Assembly: GCF_007004725.1 (NCBI RefSeq)
Contig: NZ_ML660166.1
Span: forward strand, 434,001-498,000
Length of the DNA: 64,000 nucleotides
Reading direction: 5' to 3'
From: Aliikangiella coralliicola
GTDB taxonomy: Bacteria; Pseudomonadota; Gammaproteobacteria; Enterobacterales; Kangiellaceae
The translations under genes and the position numbers were made by a program. The notes under the pieces are model-generated. The model ran no database searches. It was not told the origin of the DNA and saw nothing but the letters and a program-made list of their open reading frames with translations. Positions 8,783-20,000 of this stretch are shown piece by piece (the first letter of the stretch is position 1; every line of letters begins with the position of its first letter).

Positions 8783-11653
8783 CTAGAACTTATAATCTAA
8801 CTCCATGTAAAGTTCGCGACCAATTTGCGCGCCTGAATAGACGAAAACATTGAACCAAGGTGGTTGAAAGAAGAAATGCGAATCATCTCTCGGAGCGCCT
8901 TCATCTAGTATATTAACAACACGAACAGATCCACGCAGACTATCGGTGAATTCATATCCGGCAGTCCAGTTGAATGTTATATAAGGGTCAACGCGCATAT
9001 CATCGTTTGGACCAATTGAAGTTGGGTTACGTCGTGTAGTACTACCGCGACGAATACCTGTTAACACAGTGCTAAAATCGCCATTTTTGTAGCTAAACGC
9101 CGCCGTTAAAATAGAACGGAATCCCCAACCGCCTTGAATTGGATCATCACGTAAATCAACATATTCTTCATCGGTAATATCGTTCTTAAACTCGTGTGAA
9201 AGCACATGAGTGTAATCTAGATTAAGACCGAATTGTCCAACTGATGTGTCAAACTTGGAGAACATTTTTACATCAATATTTCTCACTTGTTCAACAGCAG
9301 CATTGATTGGAGAAGCGTTGAACTCTTCAATGAATGAAACACCAGTTGTAGGATCGACTTCACGTTGAATACGTGGCGCGATGTAATCACAACGGTCACC
9401 GGTTAAGTTACCCAGGAAACACTCAAATTCGTCACGTAGTAATGTTGTAATACTTTCGTTTCGAACCTGGTCTTCAATGCGAACTTTACTGTAATCAACA
9501 GTTATCAAAAGATCATCGCTTACGTCCCAAGCAAAACCTAACCAGTTACTGTGGCCAGTTTCATCTTTTAGCGCTTCGTCGCCTGACAGTTCAGTACCCG
9601 GAGTACGTCTAACAAAAGTGCTAGAACCAGTACAGGTTGAACGATCAAAGTTTGCAGGTGTTCCACCAGTTGCAATGAACGACTGATAACATTGAACAAA
9701 ATCAGTAGCGGTAGTAAAGAAACCTGTTCTTGTGTAAACCATGTTCAAGTCAGGTGCACGGAAACTACCTGTGTATCCACCACGAATTAATAAGTTATCT
9801 AATGGTCGATACTCAAATGACAACGAAGGCGTAGTTCTTGTTCCGATAGAAGATGACGTGCTGTCATAGTTATCGGTTCGTGCTGCAACACTAAGAGTTA
9901 AATCACTTGAAACAGGAATTCGAGTTTCAAGACCAACAGCAGCACGACTTCGATCACCAGCGCCGCTAAATCCGGTTAAGTTCCACCAGCCTGAACCAGA
10001 CAGGTAAGACTCAATTGGATCCTGTTGTAGTCGAGCATCAGGAACGAATGCGAAATCTTGTTCTTCCCATTCTACAACCAATGCATAACTCAATGGTCCG
10101 TCAGCCATCTCAACTAAATCACCGTTTAATACAAATTGAGCACTCGTTGAAGAGGTTTCATTACTGTATCTTTGCATGTCGATAGCACTGTTAACAAGTG
10201 CTTGGTCAATAGGCGTAAAGATTCCGCCGGTTGCGCCAGTTTGCAGACCAAATGTTCCGTTACCGGCCCACCAGTTATCTCCAAAGAAGCCAACTCCGTT
10301 GTAGTCACCTAAAAAGACTTCAACCACACTTTCAGCTTTCCACCAAGGCTGTTGGTAATTTAACTCGTAATCGCTTTGAGTTAATGAGACTTCCCAATCG
10401 TGTAATCCCCAGGATCCTCTTGCACCTACAGAAAGACTGATTGCAGTGTCGTCAAAGGTTTGATCTAAACTACGGCCTAGTTCCTCTTCGGTAAAGCGAC
10501 GTTGGCCTAAGTACCAGTCACCGAAAGTACCAAATACCGTTGAGCGTGGTGTAGAAGTGTCGTAAATGTCTTCAGAAATCCACAATCCGTTATTATTACT
10601 AACCGAATCACTTGTGTAATAAACCAGGTCACCGAATAGTTCTACGTCATTTTCCAGGTAATAGTTACCGCTGGCGAAAACAGAATAATGTTCTCTTTCA
10701 TTTCTGAAGTTGGTTTCTGCAGCAGAGTCTTTACCACAAAAATAACCACGGTTGTTACGGAAAGAACGCTCAGTACCATTTCCTAAGGCAGCACATGCGC
10801 CAACGCCTGGATCACGATAACCTTGGCCAGTTGAATCTAAAGCCCATCCATTAAGTGCCCAGTAATCTAAGTCAAGGTTGTTTCTTAGTAAAACACCATC
10901 GCCATAAGGATAATCAAGATCAGAGTCAAACTCGTCATAATCACCAGCTAAAATAGGATCGCGCTTTTGATATTCGAAGGTTGCGGTAATGTTGCCGCTT
11001 TCAAAAGAATGCCCTGTAACCAGTTGGAATCTAGTGGTATTTCTATCCGTTTTAGTTTCTGTGGGGCCACCAACAAGTAGGTTGAGAGAGGTTCCATCAA
11101 TCTCAGTTTTTAAAATGATGTTAATTACACCTGCAACCGCATCAGAACCATAAATGGCCGAAGCACCTGTCGCAAGAACCTGAACTTCTTCAACTGCCGC
11201 GGCTGGAATAGCGCCAAAGTTAACAACCGATGTACTTGCTTGATAAGCCGCTGGGTAATTGGCGATACGTCGGCCATTGATGAGCACTAAGGTATTACCA
11301 ACACCGGTAGATCGTAAATTAACCGTTTGTACATCTGGCGTAAATAACTGAGACTCTGGGCCTTCAAATTGAAAACCAGTGTTTTGTGAAAGGTTCTTAA
11401 GCGCGTCGAATACAGTGACATATCCGCGATCAGTCATATCCTGGCTAGTAATTCGGATAATCGGTGCAGCCCCCTCGGCTTCACTTCGCTTAATTCGAGA
11501 TCCAGTAACGGTAATTTTATTGTCGTCTTTGGATTTCGCTCCATCAGTTTCGTCCTCCGCCGCATAAATACTGCCAGCGGTCAGTAAATTTGAGGCGATA
11601 AAAGCTGCCAAGGCACTACGCCTGAACGCAGTTTTCCTGTTTATATCAATCAT
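8783..11653 (-). CDS. TonB-dependent outer-membrane receptor
   Basis: 956 aa. The N-terminus has a signal peptide (basic start, hydrophobic LAAFIASNLLTAGSIYA, cleavage near 32), then a Lys/Asp-rich segment with a TonB-box-like ITVTGSRI. The plug domain (about 55-185) includes NLRSTGVGNTLVLINGRRI and GASAIYGSDAVAGVINII. The rest is beta-barrel ending ELYMELDYKF, with the expected terminal Phe. The length and the Asn/Tyr-rich barrel resemble the large receptors used by marine gammaproteobacteria for peptides or glycans; no adjacent transport gene gives a substrate. The start has GGGG about 9 nt before the ATG. It is monocistronic with its own terminator. Confidence 0.92.
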   Translation of the reverse strand: MIDINRKTAFRRSALAAFIASNLLTAGSIYAAEDETDGAKSKDDNKITVTGSRIKRSEAEGAAPIIRITSQDMTDRGYVTVFDALKNLSQNTGFQFEGPESQLFTPDVQTVNLRSTGVGNTLVLINGRRIANYPAAYQASTSVVNFGAIPAAAVEEVQVLATGASAIYGSDAVAGVINIILKTEIDGTSLNLLVGGPTETKTDRNTTRFQLVTGHSFESGNITATFEYQKRDPILAGDYDEFDSDLDYPYGDGVLLRNNLDLDYWALNGWALDSTGQGYRDPGVGACAALGNGTERSFRNNRGYFCGKDSAAETNFRNEREHYSVFASGNYYLENDVELFGDLVYYTSDSVSNNNGLWISEDIYDTSTPRSTVFGTFGDWYLGQRRFTEEELGRSLDQTFDDTAISLSVGARGSWGLHDWEVSLTQSDYELNYQQPWWKAESVVEVFLGDYNGVGFFGDNWWAGNGTFGLQTGATGGIFTPIDQALVNSAIDMQRYSNETSSTSAQFVLNGDLVEMADGPLSYALVVEWEEQDFAFVPDARLQQDPIESYLSGSGWWNLTGFSGAGDRSRAAVGLETRIPVSSDLTLSVAARTDNYDSTSSSIGTRTTPSLSFEYRPLDNLLIRGGYTGSFRAPDLNMVYTRTGFFTTATDFVQCYQSFIATGGTPANFDRSTCTGSSTFVRRTPGTELSGDEALKDETGHSNWLGFAWDVSDDLLITVDYSKVRIEDQVRNESITTLLRDEFECFLGNLTGDRCDYIAPRIQREVDPTTGVSFIEEFNASPINAAVEQVRNIDVKMFSKFDTSVGQFGLNLDYTHVLSHEFKNDITDEEYVDLRDDPIQGGWGFRSILTAAFSYKNGDFSTVLTGIRRGSTTRRNPTSIGPNDDMRVDPYITFNWTAGYEFTDSLRGSVRVVNILDEGAPRDDSHFFFQPPWFNVFVYSGAQIGRELYMELDYKF

Positions 11654-12395
11654 TAGATTAATCCCCGGTTATTGATTGTTATGTTTCACTATTTATTATT
11701 CCTGTGCTCAAAAAAACCAATCCTGTGCAACAAAAAAGGATTGAAAAAACATTGAATCTTTAGGCACCTAGTCATTGTTACTAAAAATTAGCCAGGGTTC
11801 AATCGTTAATTTTGGGTAATTTGACACACTTAATCGTAACTTTTACCGATATTTTGTATCAAAATAAGTTCAAATTGGCATTAAGTGAAATAAAATTAGG
11901 GGAGGTAGATAGCGCCAAGGCGCTTGTACTTGATGGTTGAAGCACTACTAAACGTATGAAAAATAAACAATAAGTTAACTTGTTCTAAATTTTTAAATCA
12001 GATAGGCAAATCGCACTTTTAGCTTCTATTTCAGGCACTAAGTCTTGTTTTGCTGGAGCAAGCGGAATTCTCGTTTCCACTCTAGCAATATTGCCTGTTT
12101 TTGCTCATTTGGTATTAACAATGAAGCAAACCCGCCTGACAGCTGAAATTGGACGTAGTGATACTAACTCAACCAGGCTTAAGAGACAATCACCAACATC
12201 AATCATCTCTATTATTGGCACAAGATTTTTGTGCAGGACAGCAACTCTTATCCGAAGATGTTCGATTACTGAGATTTAGCGAATATCAGTAACATTGAAA
12301 GATTTCGTACTAAAATCGAACTTCGTTAGACTATTGGTGAATGCTTATCTTAGGCTATTTGAGTTAATACTCACTTTCACCGCCGCAAATCGCAG
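11654..12395. other. Large non-coding spacer upstream of the TonB receptor
   Basis: 742 bp without a convincing gene. Two direct copies of TCCTGTGC (11700-11707 and 11721-11728, two helical turns apart) lie about 50 bp upstream of the receptor start and could bind a regulator. A short palindrome AGCGCCAAGGCGCT is at 11911-11924. Short reading frames near 12090-12280 lack an RBS and any recognisable similarity. Confidence 0.5.
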
Positions 12396-13787
12396 TTAAT
12401 TTCCGGCAATCATCATGTCAGATAGCAACCATGAGCCAGTAACGGTGCTACTGCGATAATCCAGATCGGTGCCGATCGCCTGCAGTCCGGCGAACATTTG
12501 CTTTAGATTACCAGCAATGGTGATTTCTTCGACAAAATGCTGAATTTCGCCATTCTCCACCCAAAAACCTGACGCGCCACGGGAATAATCACCGTTAACC
12601 AAGTTCACACCATGGCCCATAACTTCAGTCACGATGAGTCCCTTATGCATCTGTTTAACCAATTCATCAAAACTCAGGTTCTGATTATTAGCATTGCCGG
12701 GCTCTATGTGAAGATTATGGAGACCACCGGCATGTCCCGTAGGACTCATCTCCAATCGCCTTGCACTATAGCTATTTAACAAATAAGTCTGCAACACGCC
12801 CTGCTTAATAATGGCTTGTTCTCGCGTTGCAATACCTTCATTATCAAACCAGGAGCTCGCAAGACCTTTTTTCAAGAAAGGTTTTTCTTGCATATCAACA
12901 AACTCAGGAAACACCGGTTGATTGAGCTGGTCGAGTAGAAAGCTGGAGCGACGATATAGGCTAGCACCTCGAATTGCAGCACAAAAGTTACCGACTAATC
13001 CTCGGGCAATTTCAGGTGTGACAACGACCGGGAGTTTTTGAGTCGCTATTTTTCGGCCGCCTAATCTAGACACCGCTCTTTTCGCCGCTTTTTCGCCAAT
13101 GCTCTTTGCTGTCTCCAACTGTTCGGCATCTCTGGTAATCGAATACCAGAAATCTCTTTGCATGCCCTGCTCATCCTGGGCGATTAGAACACAACTCAAG
13201 CTATGCCTACTGGAGGGTACCGCTGCAGAAAATCCGTGAGAATTTGCATAAAATCGAATATTTCGATGGCTACTAAAAGTCGCCCCTTCGCTTTGTTCAA
13301 CTCTCGCGTCGGCATTCAATCCCTCAGCTTCACAGGCCAAAGCATATTCCTTAGCGATCTCGGCGGTAACGCCCATCGGACAGTCTAATTCGAGCTCGAC
13401 TGGTTGGGTTGCCATTAATTCAGCATCTGCCAAACCAGAACAAGGATCTTCTTGTGTATGGCGGGCAATATTACAAGCTGCATCGACTGTTTCTGATAAT
13501 GCCTCGATGGTTAAATCGCTTGTTGTCGCAATGCCTTTCTTATGGCCAAAATAAACGGTCAGACCAAAACTGTTATCTCGATTATATTCGAGCGTATCAA
13601 CTTGCTGATTTCGAACCTGAACTGACAGGCCGATATCTTTACTAACACCCACTTCAACCTGGCTAGCACCTTTGGCTTTTGCCATGCGAAGTAAATCCTC
13701 TCCAACACTTTGTAGTTTTTCCACTTCAGCTTTTACATCAAGTTCATCTGCAGGATGTTCTGAAACTGAAACTTGCAAATTGGTCAT
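12396..13787 (-). CDS. pmbA: TldE/PmbA, metalloprotease subunit
   Basis: 463 aa. It matches the PmbA/TldE family along its length: N-terminal alpha/beta part (ASQVEVGVSKDIGLSVQVRN), central VVTPEIARGLVGNFCAAIRG, and a C-terminal beta part with HAGGLHNLHIEPGN and VNGDYSRGASGFWVENGEI. TldD and TldE form a heterodimeric zinc protease that trims unfolded peptides and matures microcin B17 and CcdA in E. coli. TldE lacks the HExxxH metal motif, as seen here. The order tldD-darP-pmbA is conserved in gammaproteobacteria, and all three genes read the same way. The upstream spacer is filled with a 19-bp tandem repeat. Confidence 0.96.
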   Translation of the reverse strand: MTNLQVSVSEHPADELDVKAEVEKLQSVGEDLLRMAKAKGASQVEVGVSKDIGLSVQVRNQQVDTLEYNRDNSFGLTVYFGHKKGIATTSDLTIEALSETVDAACNIARHTQEDPCSGLADAELMATQPVELELDCPMGVTAEIAKEYALACEAEGLNADARVEQSEGATFSSHRNIRFYANSHGFSAAVPSSRHSLSCVLIAQDEQGMQRDFWYSITRDAEQLETAKSIGEKAAKRAVSRLGGRKIATQKLPVVVTPEIARGLVGNFCAAIRGASLYRRSSFLLDQLNQPVFPEFVDMQEKPFLKKGLASSWFDNEGIATREQAIIKQGVLQTYLLNSYSARRLEMSPTGHAGGLHNLHIEPGNANNQNLSFDELVKQMHKGLIVTEVMGHGVNLVNGDYSRGASGFWVENGEIQHFVEEITIAGNLKQMFAGLQAIGTDLDYRSSTVTGSWLLSDMMIAGN

Positions 13788-13804
13788 TTAATTTTGTCCA
13801 TTAT

Positions 13805-13899
13805 GTTCTGAAATAAATTAACTGTTCCGAAATAAATTAACGGTTCTGAAATAAGTCAACTGTTCTGAAATAAATTAACTATTCTAAAATAAATTAGCT
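13805..13899. repeat. Five tandem copies of a 19-bp repeat upstream of pmbA
   Basis: Units begin at 13805, 13824, 13843, 13862 and 13881. The consensus is GTTCTGAAATAAATTAACT; units 1 and 4 are identical, and units 2, 3 and 5 differ at one to three positions. The array fills most of the darP-pmbA spacer. Confidence 0.95.
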
Positions 13900-13959
13900 T
13901 TTTGAAAGCAGTTAATCGTCGTTGAAAAATATTCGAGCAGAGGAATAAAAACTCGGCTC

Positions 13960-14490
13960 TCAATCAACCAGGTAATTTTCTAAAAAACTACGCAACTTAC
14001 TTTCAGCTGCTTTTCGTTTCACATCGTCTTTTGCAGAATTTGTGTTGCGAACCAACTGTCGAAGTGCTTGTCGGTCAATCGCAGCATTTTGCTCAACCAG
14101 AATCTGCACCTGTTGATCGCCCTTCTCCTGCAAATCTCTAACCATTTTATCGAGAGGATCAGCTTTCGTTTCTGCTACCTGGCTACGCAATTGAGAAAAC
14201 TTGTCTTCTCTTAGAAATTCTTTAACTGCTTCGGCATCTTCATTTCTCAAACACTTACCAATATATGACAAGTGTCGTTTACGCGCGATATTTCCACTCT
14301 GACGATGATAATCTCTCACAGCACGAAGCGTCGTTTCATTCAAGGGTAACTGCATAAGTTTAGTTTCAGGCATCGCGATCAACTCTTTTCCAAATGCCTG
14401 TAATGCTTTCGATTCTTTTTTAAGTTGTGTTTTACTGACAAACGCTTCGTCTGTTGTGTCTGTCTGATTTTTATCTTGATTATTCATCAT
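13960..14490 (-). CDS. darP: DarP (YjgA), dual-action ribosomal maturation protein
   Basis: 176 aa. It matches the DUF615/YjgA family: KTQLKKESKALQAFGKELI near the start, LPLNETTLRAVRDYHRQSG and KRHLSYIGKCLR in the middle, and a helical C-terminus. In E. coli DarP associates with 50S precursors and helps the peptidyl-transferase centre mature. It is cytoplasmic, highly charged and helical. It starts at either of two adjacent ATG codons (14490 or 14487). It lies between tldD and pmbA, as in E. coli relatives, with both spacers expanded by tandem repeats. Confidence 0.94.
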   Translation of the reverse strand: MMNNQDKNQTDTTDEAFVSKTQLKKESKALQAFGKELIAMPETKLMQLPLNETTLRAVRDYHRQSGNIARKRHLSYIGKCLRNEDAEAVKEFLREDKFSQLRSQVAETKADPLDKMVRDLQEKGDQQVQILVEQNAAIDRQALRQLVRNTNSAKDDVKRKAAESKLRSFLENYLVD

Positions 14491-14494
14491 AGTT

Positions 14495-14560
14495 TTCTAA
14501 CTCGTACTACCAACGGTTCTAACTTGTACCATCAACAGTTCTAATTCGTACCACCAACAG
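14495..14560. repeat. Three tandem 22-bp units that duplicate the 3' end of tldD
   Basis: Units are 14495-14516, 14517-14538 and 14539-14560. The last unit is the end of tldD itself, coding T-V-G-G-T-N and the TAG stop at 14541-14543. The two further copies lie downstream of the stop and each would read VDGTS-stop or VGSTS-stop. The coding end has evidently been tandemly duplicated. Confidence 0.93.
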
Positions 14561-15977
14561 TTAATTCATCAACTTTCATCGTTGGTTGCCCGACACCAAC
14601 TGGTACACTTTGCCCTTCTTTGCCGCATATCCCAACACCTTTATCAAGTTCGAGATCGTTACCAACCATGCTCACTTTAGTTAGAACGTCAGGGCCATTG
14701 CCAATCAGAGTCGCACCTTTAACCGGTGCTGTCACTTTACCGTCTTCGATCAAATAAGCTTCGCTTGTTGTAAAAACAAATTTACCTGATGTGATATCAA
14801 CTTGTCCGCCGCCAAAATTAGGGGCGTATATTCCTTTTTTAACTGAACGAATAATATCTTCCGGTTCGCTTTCTCCACTTAACATATAGGTGTTGGTCAT
14901 TCTTGGGAGCGGCAAACTAGAGTAAGATTCACGTCGACCATTGCCAGTAGACTGAGTATTCATGAGACGCGCATTTTTTTTATCTTGCATATATCCCACC
15001 AACACGCCATTTTCAATTAATGTGGTTGACTGAGATTGCGTGCCTTCATCGTCAATCGTTAATGAACCTCTGCGTGATGCAATGGTGCCATCATCAACAA
15101 TCGTACATAAAGGTGAAGCAACCCGTTGACCGATACGCCCGGAAAAAGCAGAAGATCCTTTACGATTAAAATCACCTTCAAGTCCATGACCAATCGCTTC
15201 ATGTAGCAGTACGCCCGGCCAACCCGGTCCAAGTACAACCGGCATATTACCCGCAGGGGCATCTATTGCTTCCAAATTAATGCTCGCCTGATGCACGGCT
15301 TCTTTCGCCAGTTCGGCCAACAATTCATCGCTTAGCATGTGGTAATTTTCTCTGCCGCCGATTCCCGAACCGCCTCTTTCTGTCTTACCTTTATCTTGCA
15401 TTATCACCGTCACATTGGCCCTGATAAGTGGCCGAATGTCACTGGCTAAAGTACCGTCACTGGCACAGATTAAAATTTTATCAAAAACACCGGATAAAGA
15501 TGCAATAACCTCGGTGACACGTGGATCAAGCTGCCTGGCCAACTGATCAAGTTTTTTCAATATGGCGAGCTTTTCTTTTTCTGACAAACTCATAATCGGA
15601 TCATCGTCAGTGTAAAGCGGCTGTTGCTGAGGAGTCGATAGCAATTTAACTTTGCCGCTATTACCTCTTGTTGCAATACTTCGCGAAGCTTCCGCGGCTC
15701 TTTCTAATGCCGGTAGTAAAATTTCCTCAGAGTAAGCGAACCCGGTTTTTTCACCGACGAGCGCTCTCACACCAACACCTTTGTCGGCACTAAAACTCGC
15801 ATCTTTAACGATACCAGATTCTAATACCCAGGACTCATGGCGACTACTTTGAAAATACAATTCGGCGAAGTCGATTTTATGGCTCAACATCGAATCAATA
15901 ATTCGCGTTAAATCATTGAGGTCAGCCCCCGCGGGCCCTAAAAATTCATTCTGTGTAGCTGCTAAAGCACTGCTCAT
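14541..15977 (-). CDS. tldD: TldD, catalytic metalloprotease subunit
   Basis: 478 aa. It contains the zinc motif HEAIGH at 259-264 (H259, E260, H263), followed by [16 protein letters not shown], as in TldD. The later segments [25 protein letters not shown] and the C-terminal [22 protein letters not shown] are also typical. It pairs with TldE/PmbA to form a cytosolic protease that takes unfolded peptides into a closed cavity. Length is normal (E. coli 481 aa). It lies downstream of the nitrilase-like gene. The last six codons are part of the 22-bp tandem array described separately, so the C-terminus sits in a slippage-prone tract. Confidence 0.97.
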   Translation of the reverse strand: MSSALAATQNEFLGPAGADLNDLTRIIDSMLSHKIDFAELYFQSSRHESWVLESGIVKDASFSADKGVGVRALVGEKTGFAYSEEILLPALERAAEASRSIATRGNSGKVKLLSTPQQQPLYTDDDPIMSLSEKEKLAILKKLDQLARQLDPRVTEVIASLSGVFDKILICASDGTLASDIRPLIRANVTVIMQDKGKTERGGSGIGGRENYHMLSDELLAELAKEAVHQASINLEAIDAPAGNMPVVLGPGWPGVLLHEAIGHGLEGDFNRKGSSAFSGRIGQRVASPLCTIVDDGTIASRRGSLTIDDEGTQSQSTTLIENGVLVGYMQDKKNARLMNTQSTGNGRRESYSSLPLPRMTNTYMLSGESEPEDIIRSVKKGIYAPNFGGGQVDITSGKFVFTTSEAYLIEDGKVTAPVKGATLIGNGPDVLTKVSMVGNDLELDKGVGICGKEGQSVPVGVGQPTMKVDELTVGGTN

Positions 15978-16161
15978 ACTAATCTCATTTTAGTCCAGTC
16001 AGTTTTTCTCTTAACCCAATTGCTTTTAACCCAGCCAAAATCGCTTTTCAATCCAAACAATATCTCTTGTAATACAGACATAGAGAATCGAGTGATCACC
16101 GCAATCGGCGGGTTGTTTATTAAGAAGTCCGTTGAATTCCCTTATCCAAACCTCAGGTTAA

Positions 16162-16980
16162 TTATAACCTTCTATGGCTTAAGACTGGAAATTCATTGCG
16201 AATTTTTTGATGCTGTATTAAATCAATATCGGCTACTACAACCCCGTCCCCATCATTTAATTGTGTCAGCACTTCACCCCAAGATGAGATAATACAAGAG
16301 TGTCCCCAGGTTTCCCGGCCATTCTGGTGCTTTCCTCCCTGGGCAGAGGCGACAACGACACTCAGGTTTTCAATGGCTCGTGCTTTTAACAAGGTCAGCC
16401 AATGGGCCTTTCCCGTGACATAGGTAAATGCCGCCGGAATAAAAATTAAATCAGCGCCCAGCTCAGATAACTGCCTGAATAACTCTGGAAAACGTAAATC
16501 GTAACAAACCGCTAATCCAGCTTTTCCCCAGGGAGTCTCAAATACACAAACCGAATCCCCCGGAAAGCAATACTCCGATTCCGCATAATTTTTCTGCTGA
16601 TCATCAACGCTGACATCAAATAAATGAATTTTGTCATACCAGGCAACTTTCTCACCTTTCGGATTAATCACATAGCACCTTCCAAAGGGCCTGCCATTTA
16701 TTTGTGAGACAACCGGATGAGTACCACCAATAATCCACACTTTCCAACGTAGGGCCTGTTCCGACAAAAAATCTTGTACCGGGCCGGCTCCATGAATTTC
16801 TGTGCAATTGACTCGGGCAGCTTCATTTTCCGCCATGATCGCGAAATACTCGGGTAAGACAATGATGTCAGCCCCTTGCCGAACAGCTTCGCCAATCAAT
16901 CTTGCTGCAGTTTCAAGATTCGTTGGTAAATCTGTTGCTGATACCATCTGTACAGCAGAAACTTTAACATTGTTTTTCAT
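16162..16980 (-). CDS. Nitrilase-superfamily amidohydrolase (Nit, probable deaminated-glutathione/omega-amidase type)
   Basis: 272 aa from ATG at 16980; an upstream GTG at 17013 is less likely because the family begins with KVSAVQM. The catalytic triad is visible: E44 in VLPEYFA, K117 in WYDKIHL and C159 in GLAVCYDLRFPELFR. The family hydrolyses C-N bonds of amides; the SFVxT-like IFIPAAFTYVTGKAHW matches the Nit1/YbeM branch that repairs deaminated glutathione or omega-amides. The order yhdP-nit-tldD is common in gammaproteobacteria. It is cytoplasmic, with no signal peptide. Exact substrate is inferred. Confidence 0.87.
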   Translation of the reverse strand: MKNNVKVSAVQMVSATDLPTNLETAARLIGEAVRQGADIIVLPEYFAIMAENEAARVNCTEIHGAGPVQDFLSEQALRWKVWIIGGTHPVVSQINGRPFGRCYVINPKGEKVAWYDKIHLFDVSVDDQQKNYAESEYCFPGDSVCVFETPWGKAGLAVCYDLRFPELFRQLSELGADLIFIPAAFTYVTGKAHWLTLLKARAIENLSVVVASAQGGKHQNGRETWGHSCIISSWGEVLTQLNDGDGVVVADIDLIQHQKIRNEFPVLSHRRL

Positions 16981-17086
16981 TTTGAATGCTCTGTGAGGGA
17001 ACTTACTATACACTACGATTTCAATTGCGAATTGGTTGAAATATCGTTTAAGTAAGCCAATGTTTTATACTAGTATTTTCAGAGTA

Positions 17087-20000
17087 TTAGTTACCCGACT
17101 CATCATTATTAACTTCGTTTTTTTCTTCTGGTTTAATTTCTGTACTAGCTTCAACTTCGCTTTTCAAATCGTTATCGGAAGTAACGTCCTTTTCTGTTCC
17201 TTCATTTCCACTGAGCTGAGACTTTGGCTCAGACTCCGGCTCGGGTTCAGGCACATCATATTTTACTTTCGACTTTTGCTTTTTGATCTCATCGACCTTT
17301 ATTTGCTCTAACGGTCCGTGTATTCGATACTCAATCTGAGTGACTACTTCAATTGCCGGCTCCATTATTTTATTGATTAAATAAACTAATAATCCAGTAG
17401 TGGGCTCAACAGCCCAGCCAACTAAAACAGGTAAGCTCGAAGTTAATTGTGGTGTGACCAAAGCATATTGCTCAATGGTATCCTCGTTAAGATCAACACT
17501 ACCTTTTAAATCAACTTTCGCCGCATTTCCATCGACATAAATATTGTCGGTAAAAACGACGCCTTCTCTAAGAGAGACATCACCGTATAACTTATCGTAA
17601 AAAAATCCCTTTTTGTAAACATCTTTGAAATCCAACTGTAATTTACGCGACAGGGATTGCAAGTTAAATAATGAAAACAATCGAGCCTTAGCATCACTGA
17701 TGTCACTTAAATATCCCTTGCCCAATTCAACTCTTGAATCTCCCTCAATTTCAACTGGCTCAATAGACCATGGGAGATCGTTCCACCACAAGCGGCCAAT
17801 AAATCTGCCGCTGCTATCCTCAACCCCCACCGGATAATCAAACCGCTTCATCATCGCACCAACATTATCACTAAACAACTCATACTCCACCAACGTATGA
17901 TTGACTAATTGACTGACTGCTTTATTGGACTGACTTTCACCCTTAGTGTTTTTAGCAACTTTTGTCTCTCTTTCTCCAGCCTCTTCCAGTAATTCATTTT
18001 CTAGTTCAGATAGTTGCTCTTCCGTTTGAGACCAATGAAGTTTAAAAGATAGATTATGACGTTTCCCGTCAATGATTTTACCTGCCAGCGTTAGCTTATT
18101 GTCTTTAACACGCAAATTAGCATCGACACTACCCAATACTTTTTCAACCACAGTGCAATTAAAACATTTGATGTCAATATCATGCCAGCTAGCTAAACTT
18201 TCAATGGCAGAAGCAGAGTCATTTTTTGAATGACTTTTTCCATCGGTAACCTCCCCACTCTTTTCACTCTCATCTGCGTCCTCTGCTAGAAATTCGGTTT
18301 TTAAATGCAGGTTAAGATCATTAATCTCAAGCTCCCAGGGCGCTTTACCTTTATCTCTTAACAATAAATTTCCGAGCTCACTATGCACACCAAAAACCCA
18401 ACTTCCGTTAGCCGATTGATGAGCTGCAATATCAACATTATTTAGTGCAACGGCAGGATTAATAATTTCATCGACATGCAGCTTAATGCCAATCCTGCTT
18501 TGTTGCTTCGAAGTATTATTTTTCGGTGATAAGACTTTCTCTGGAGAAGCCTGTTCCTTCTCTGATAAAGATTGATAGTCTCGCTTAATTTTCTCAATTA
18601 CCGGTTGCCATTCTTTCAAGTCAAACCGCGCCAGGCGACCATCAACAGTAAACTCAGGTTGCACCGTTTGCGGCATTGTTTTTTCTGAGTTAAACAAAAA
18701 TATACCACCGAGCTGTTCAACTGTGTTCTTGGATTTTTCTTGCCATTGCCACTTCCCAAGAAACTTTTCCCATTGAATGGTTGCCGTCGAAATTTCAGCG
18801 GCATTAATATTGAGTGTTAATGGCGTGACCTGCGCTTTGCTTTTCGCAAATTCGTCCGGCAAATTAATTTCAATCCCTTTTAAATCCGTGTTAAAACTAA
18901 TTTGAGTGTCGCTATCCGAATCGTCAGCAGCAATTTTAATCTCACTGCTAAAATTAGCTTCACCGGCAATAAATTGAGCCCAGGTCTTACCGGCAAAATC
19001 ACTCAATGCTTCCGACTTAATTTTACCTTGTACCGACACAGTCAATTCTGACTTTTCGGTTTTATCTGGCCCGGCAATTTGAATATCAATTGGTGAGCCA
19101 TGATATTTGGCCTTTAGCTGGCTAGCAGTGCCTCCGAGATGGTTAAAATTGACGACACCTTCAACATCTTCCAGTTTGATTTCTTTTACTTTTATTTTGG
19201 TTTTCTTTTTATCAGGAAAAACCTGACCTTGCATGGTTAGATTCGAACTATCATCCAGCCCAAAAGACAAATCAACTTTAGTTCTCAACGGACCTGTAAT
19301 TTCAAAAACTTCAAGATTTTCACCAAGCTCTTTCAAGGGTGTTTGTTGTAAAAACTGACTTCCTGCATTGTCCTGACTAGCGACATCTAAGTAGAGTTCG
19401 AAAGGAGTATTCAGAGCGGAATAATCTTTAATCACAGCTCTTGCTCGATTAACCTGATTTTTTCCCGTGGCTCCGGCTGTCGCCCGCAAATCCATGCCAT
19501 TACCCTCAAACAAAAGCTTCGCCTTTAAACCTTCTACCTGGGGCCAGTCAGGTTGATAAGCAAAGGTCGAATTTTCCAGAAAGCCCAGAATTGAAAATAG
19601 CCCTTCTTGATTGTCAAAAGGAAACGCGTCCAGCGGTCCATGTACAACGGCCTTAACTAAAGGTAGTCTGCCCGACTTAACACCGTTATCAAGATACTCG
19701 ACGAGCGCATCGTCCATAATTGCCACAGGTAGGTAAAGCGACTTGTTTTCTGCATTAACGTCATTGAGTTCGGCAAACAAAGATAAAACCGGTTTATCGT
19801 CCTGAAAGAAAAATCGTGCTTTCGCGTTGATACCCAAATCCTCATTCTTTGCGGCAGCAGAGTCGATATACAAATCAAGATTATCTTCTGAATCAATCAA
19901 CCAATTGAGGTTGACATCCAAAGTATCGAGTGCGAGAGGTGCACGAAACAAGCCATTGAAATAAAGCTTGATATCACTACCGGCGAGTTTGGCCCGACCG

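Noticed and set aside
12091-12279. Short plus-strand reading frame in the spacer upstream of pmbA
   Set aside because: No Shine-Dalgarno, no recognisable similarity, codon use unlike neighbours; a second frame here (ending near 12290) also lacks a start.
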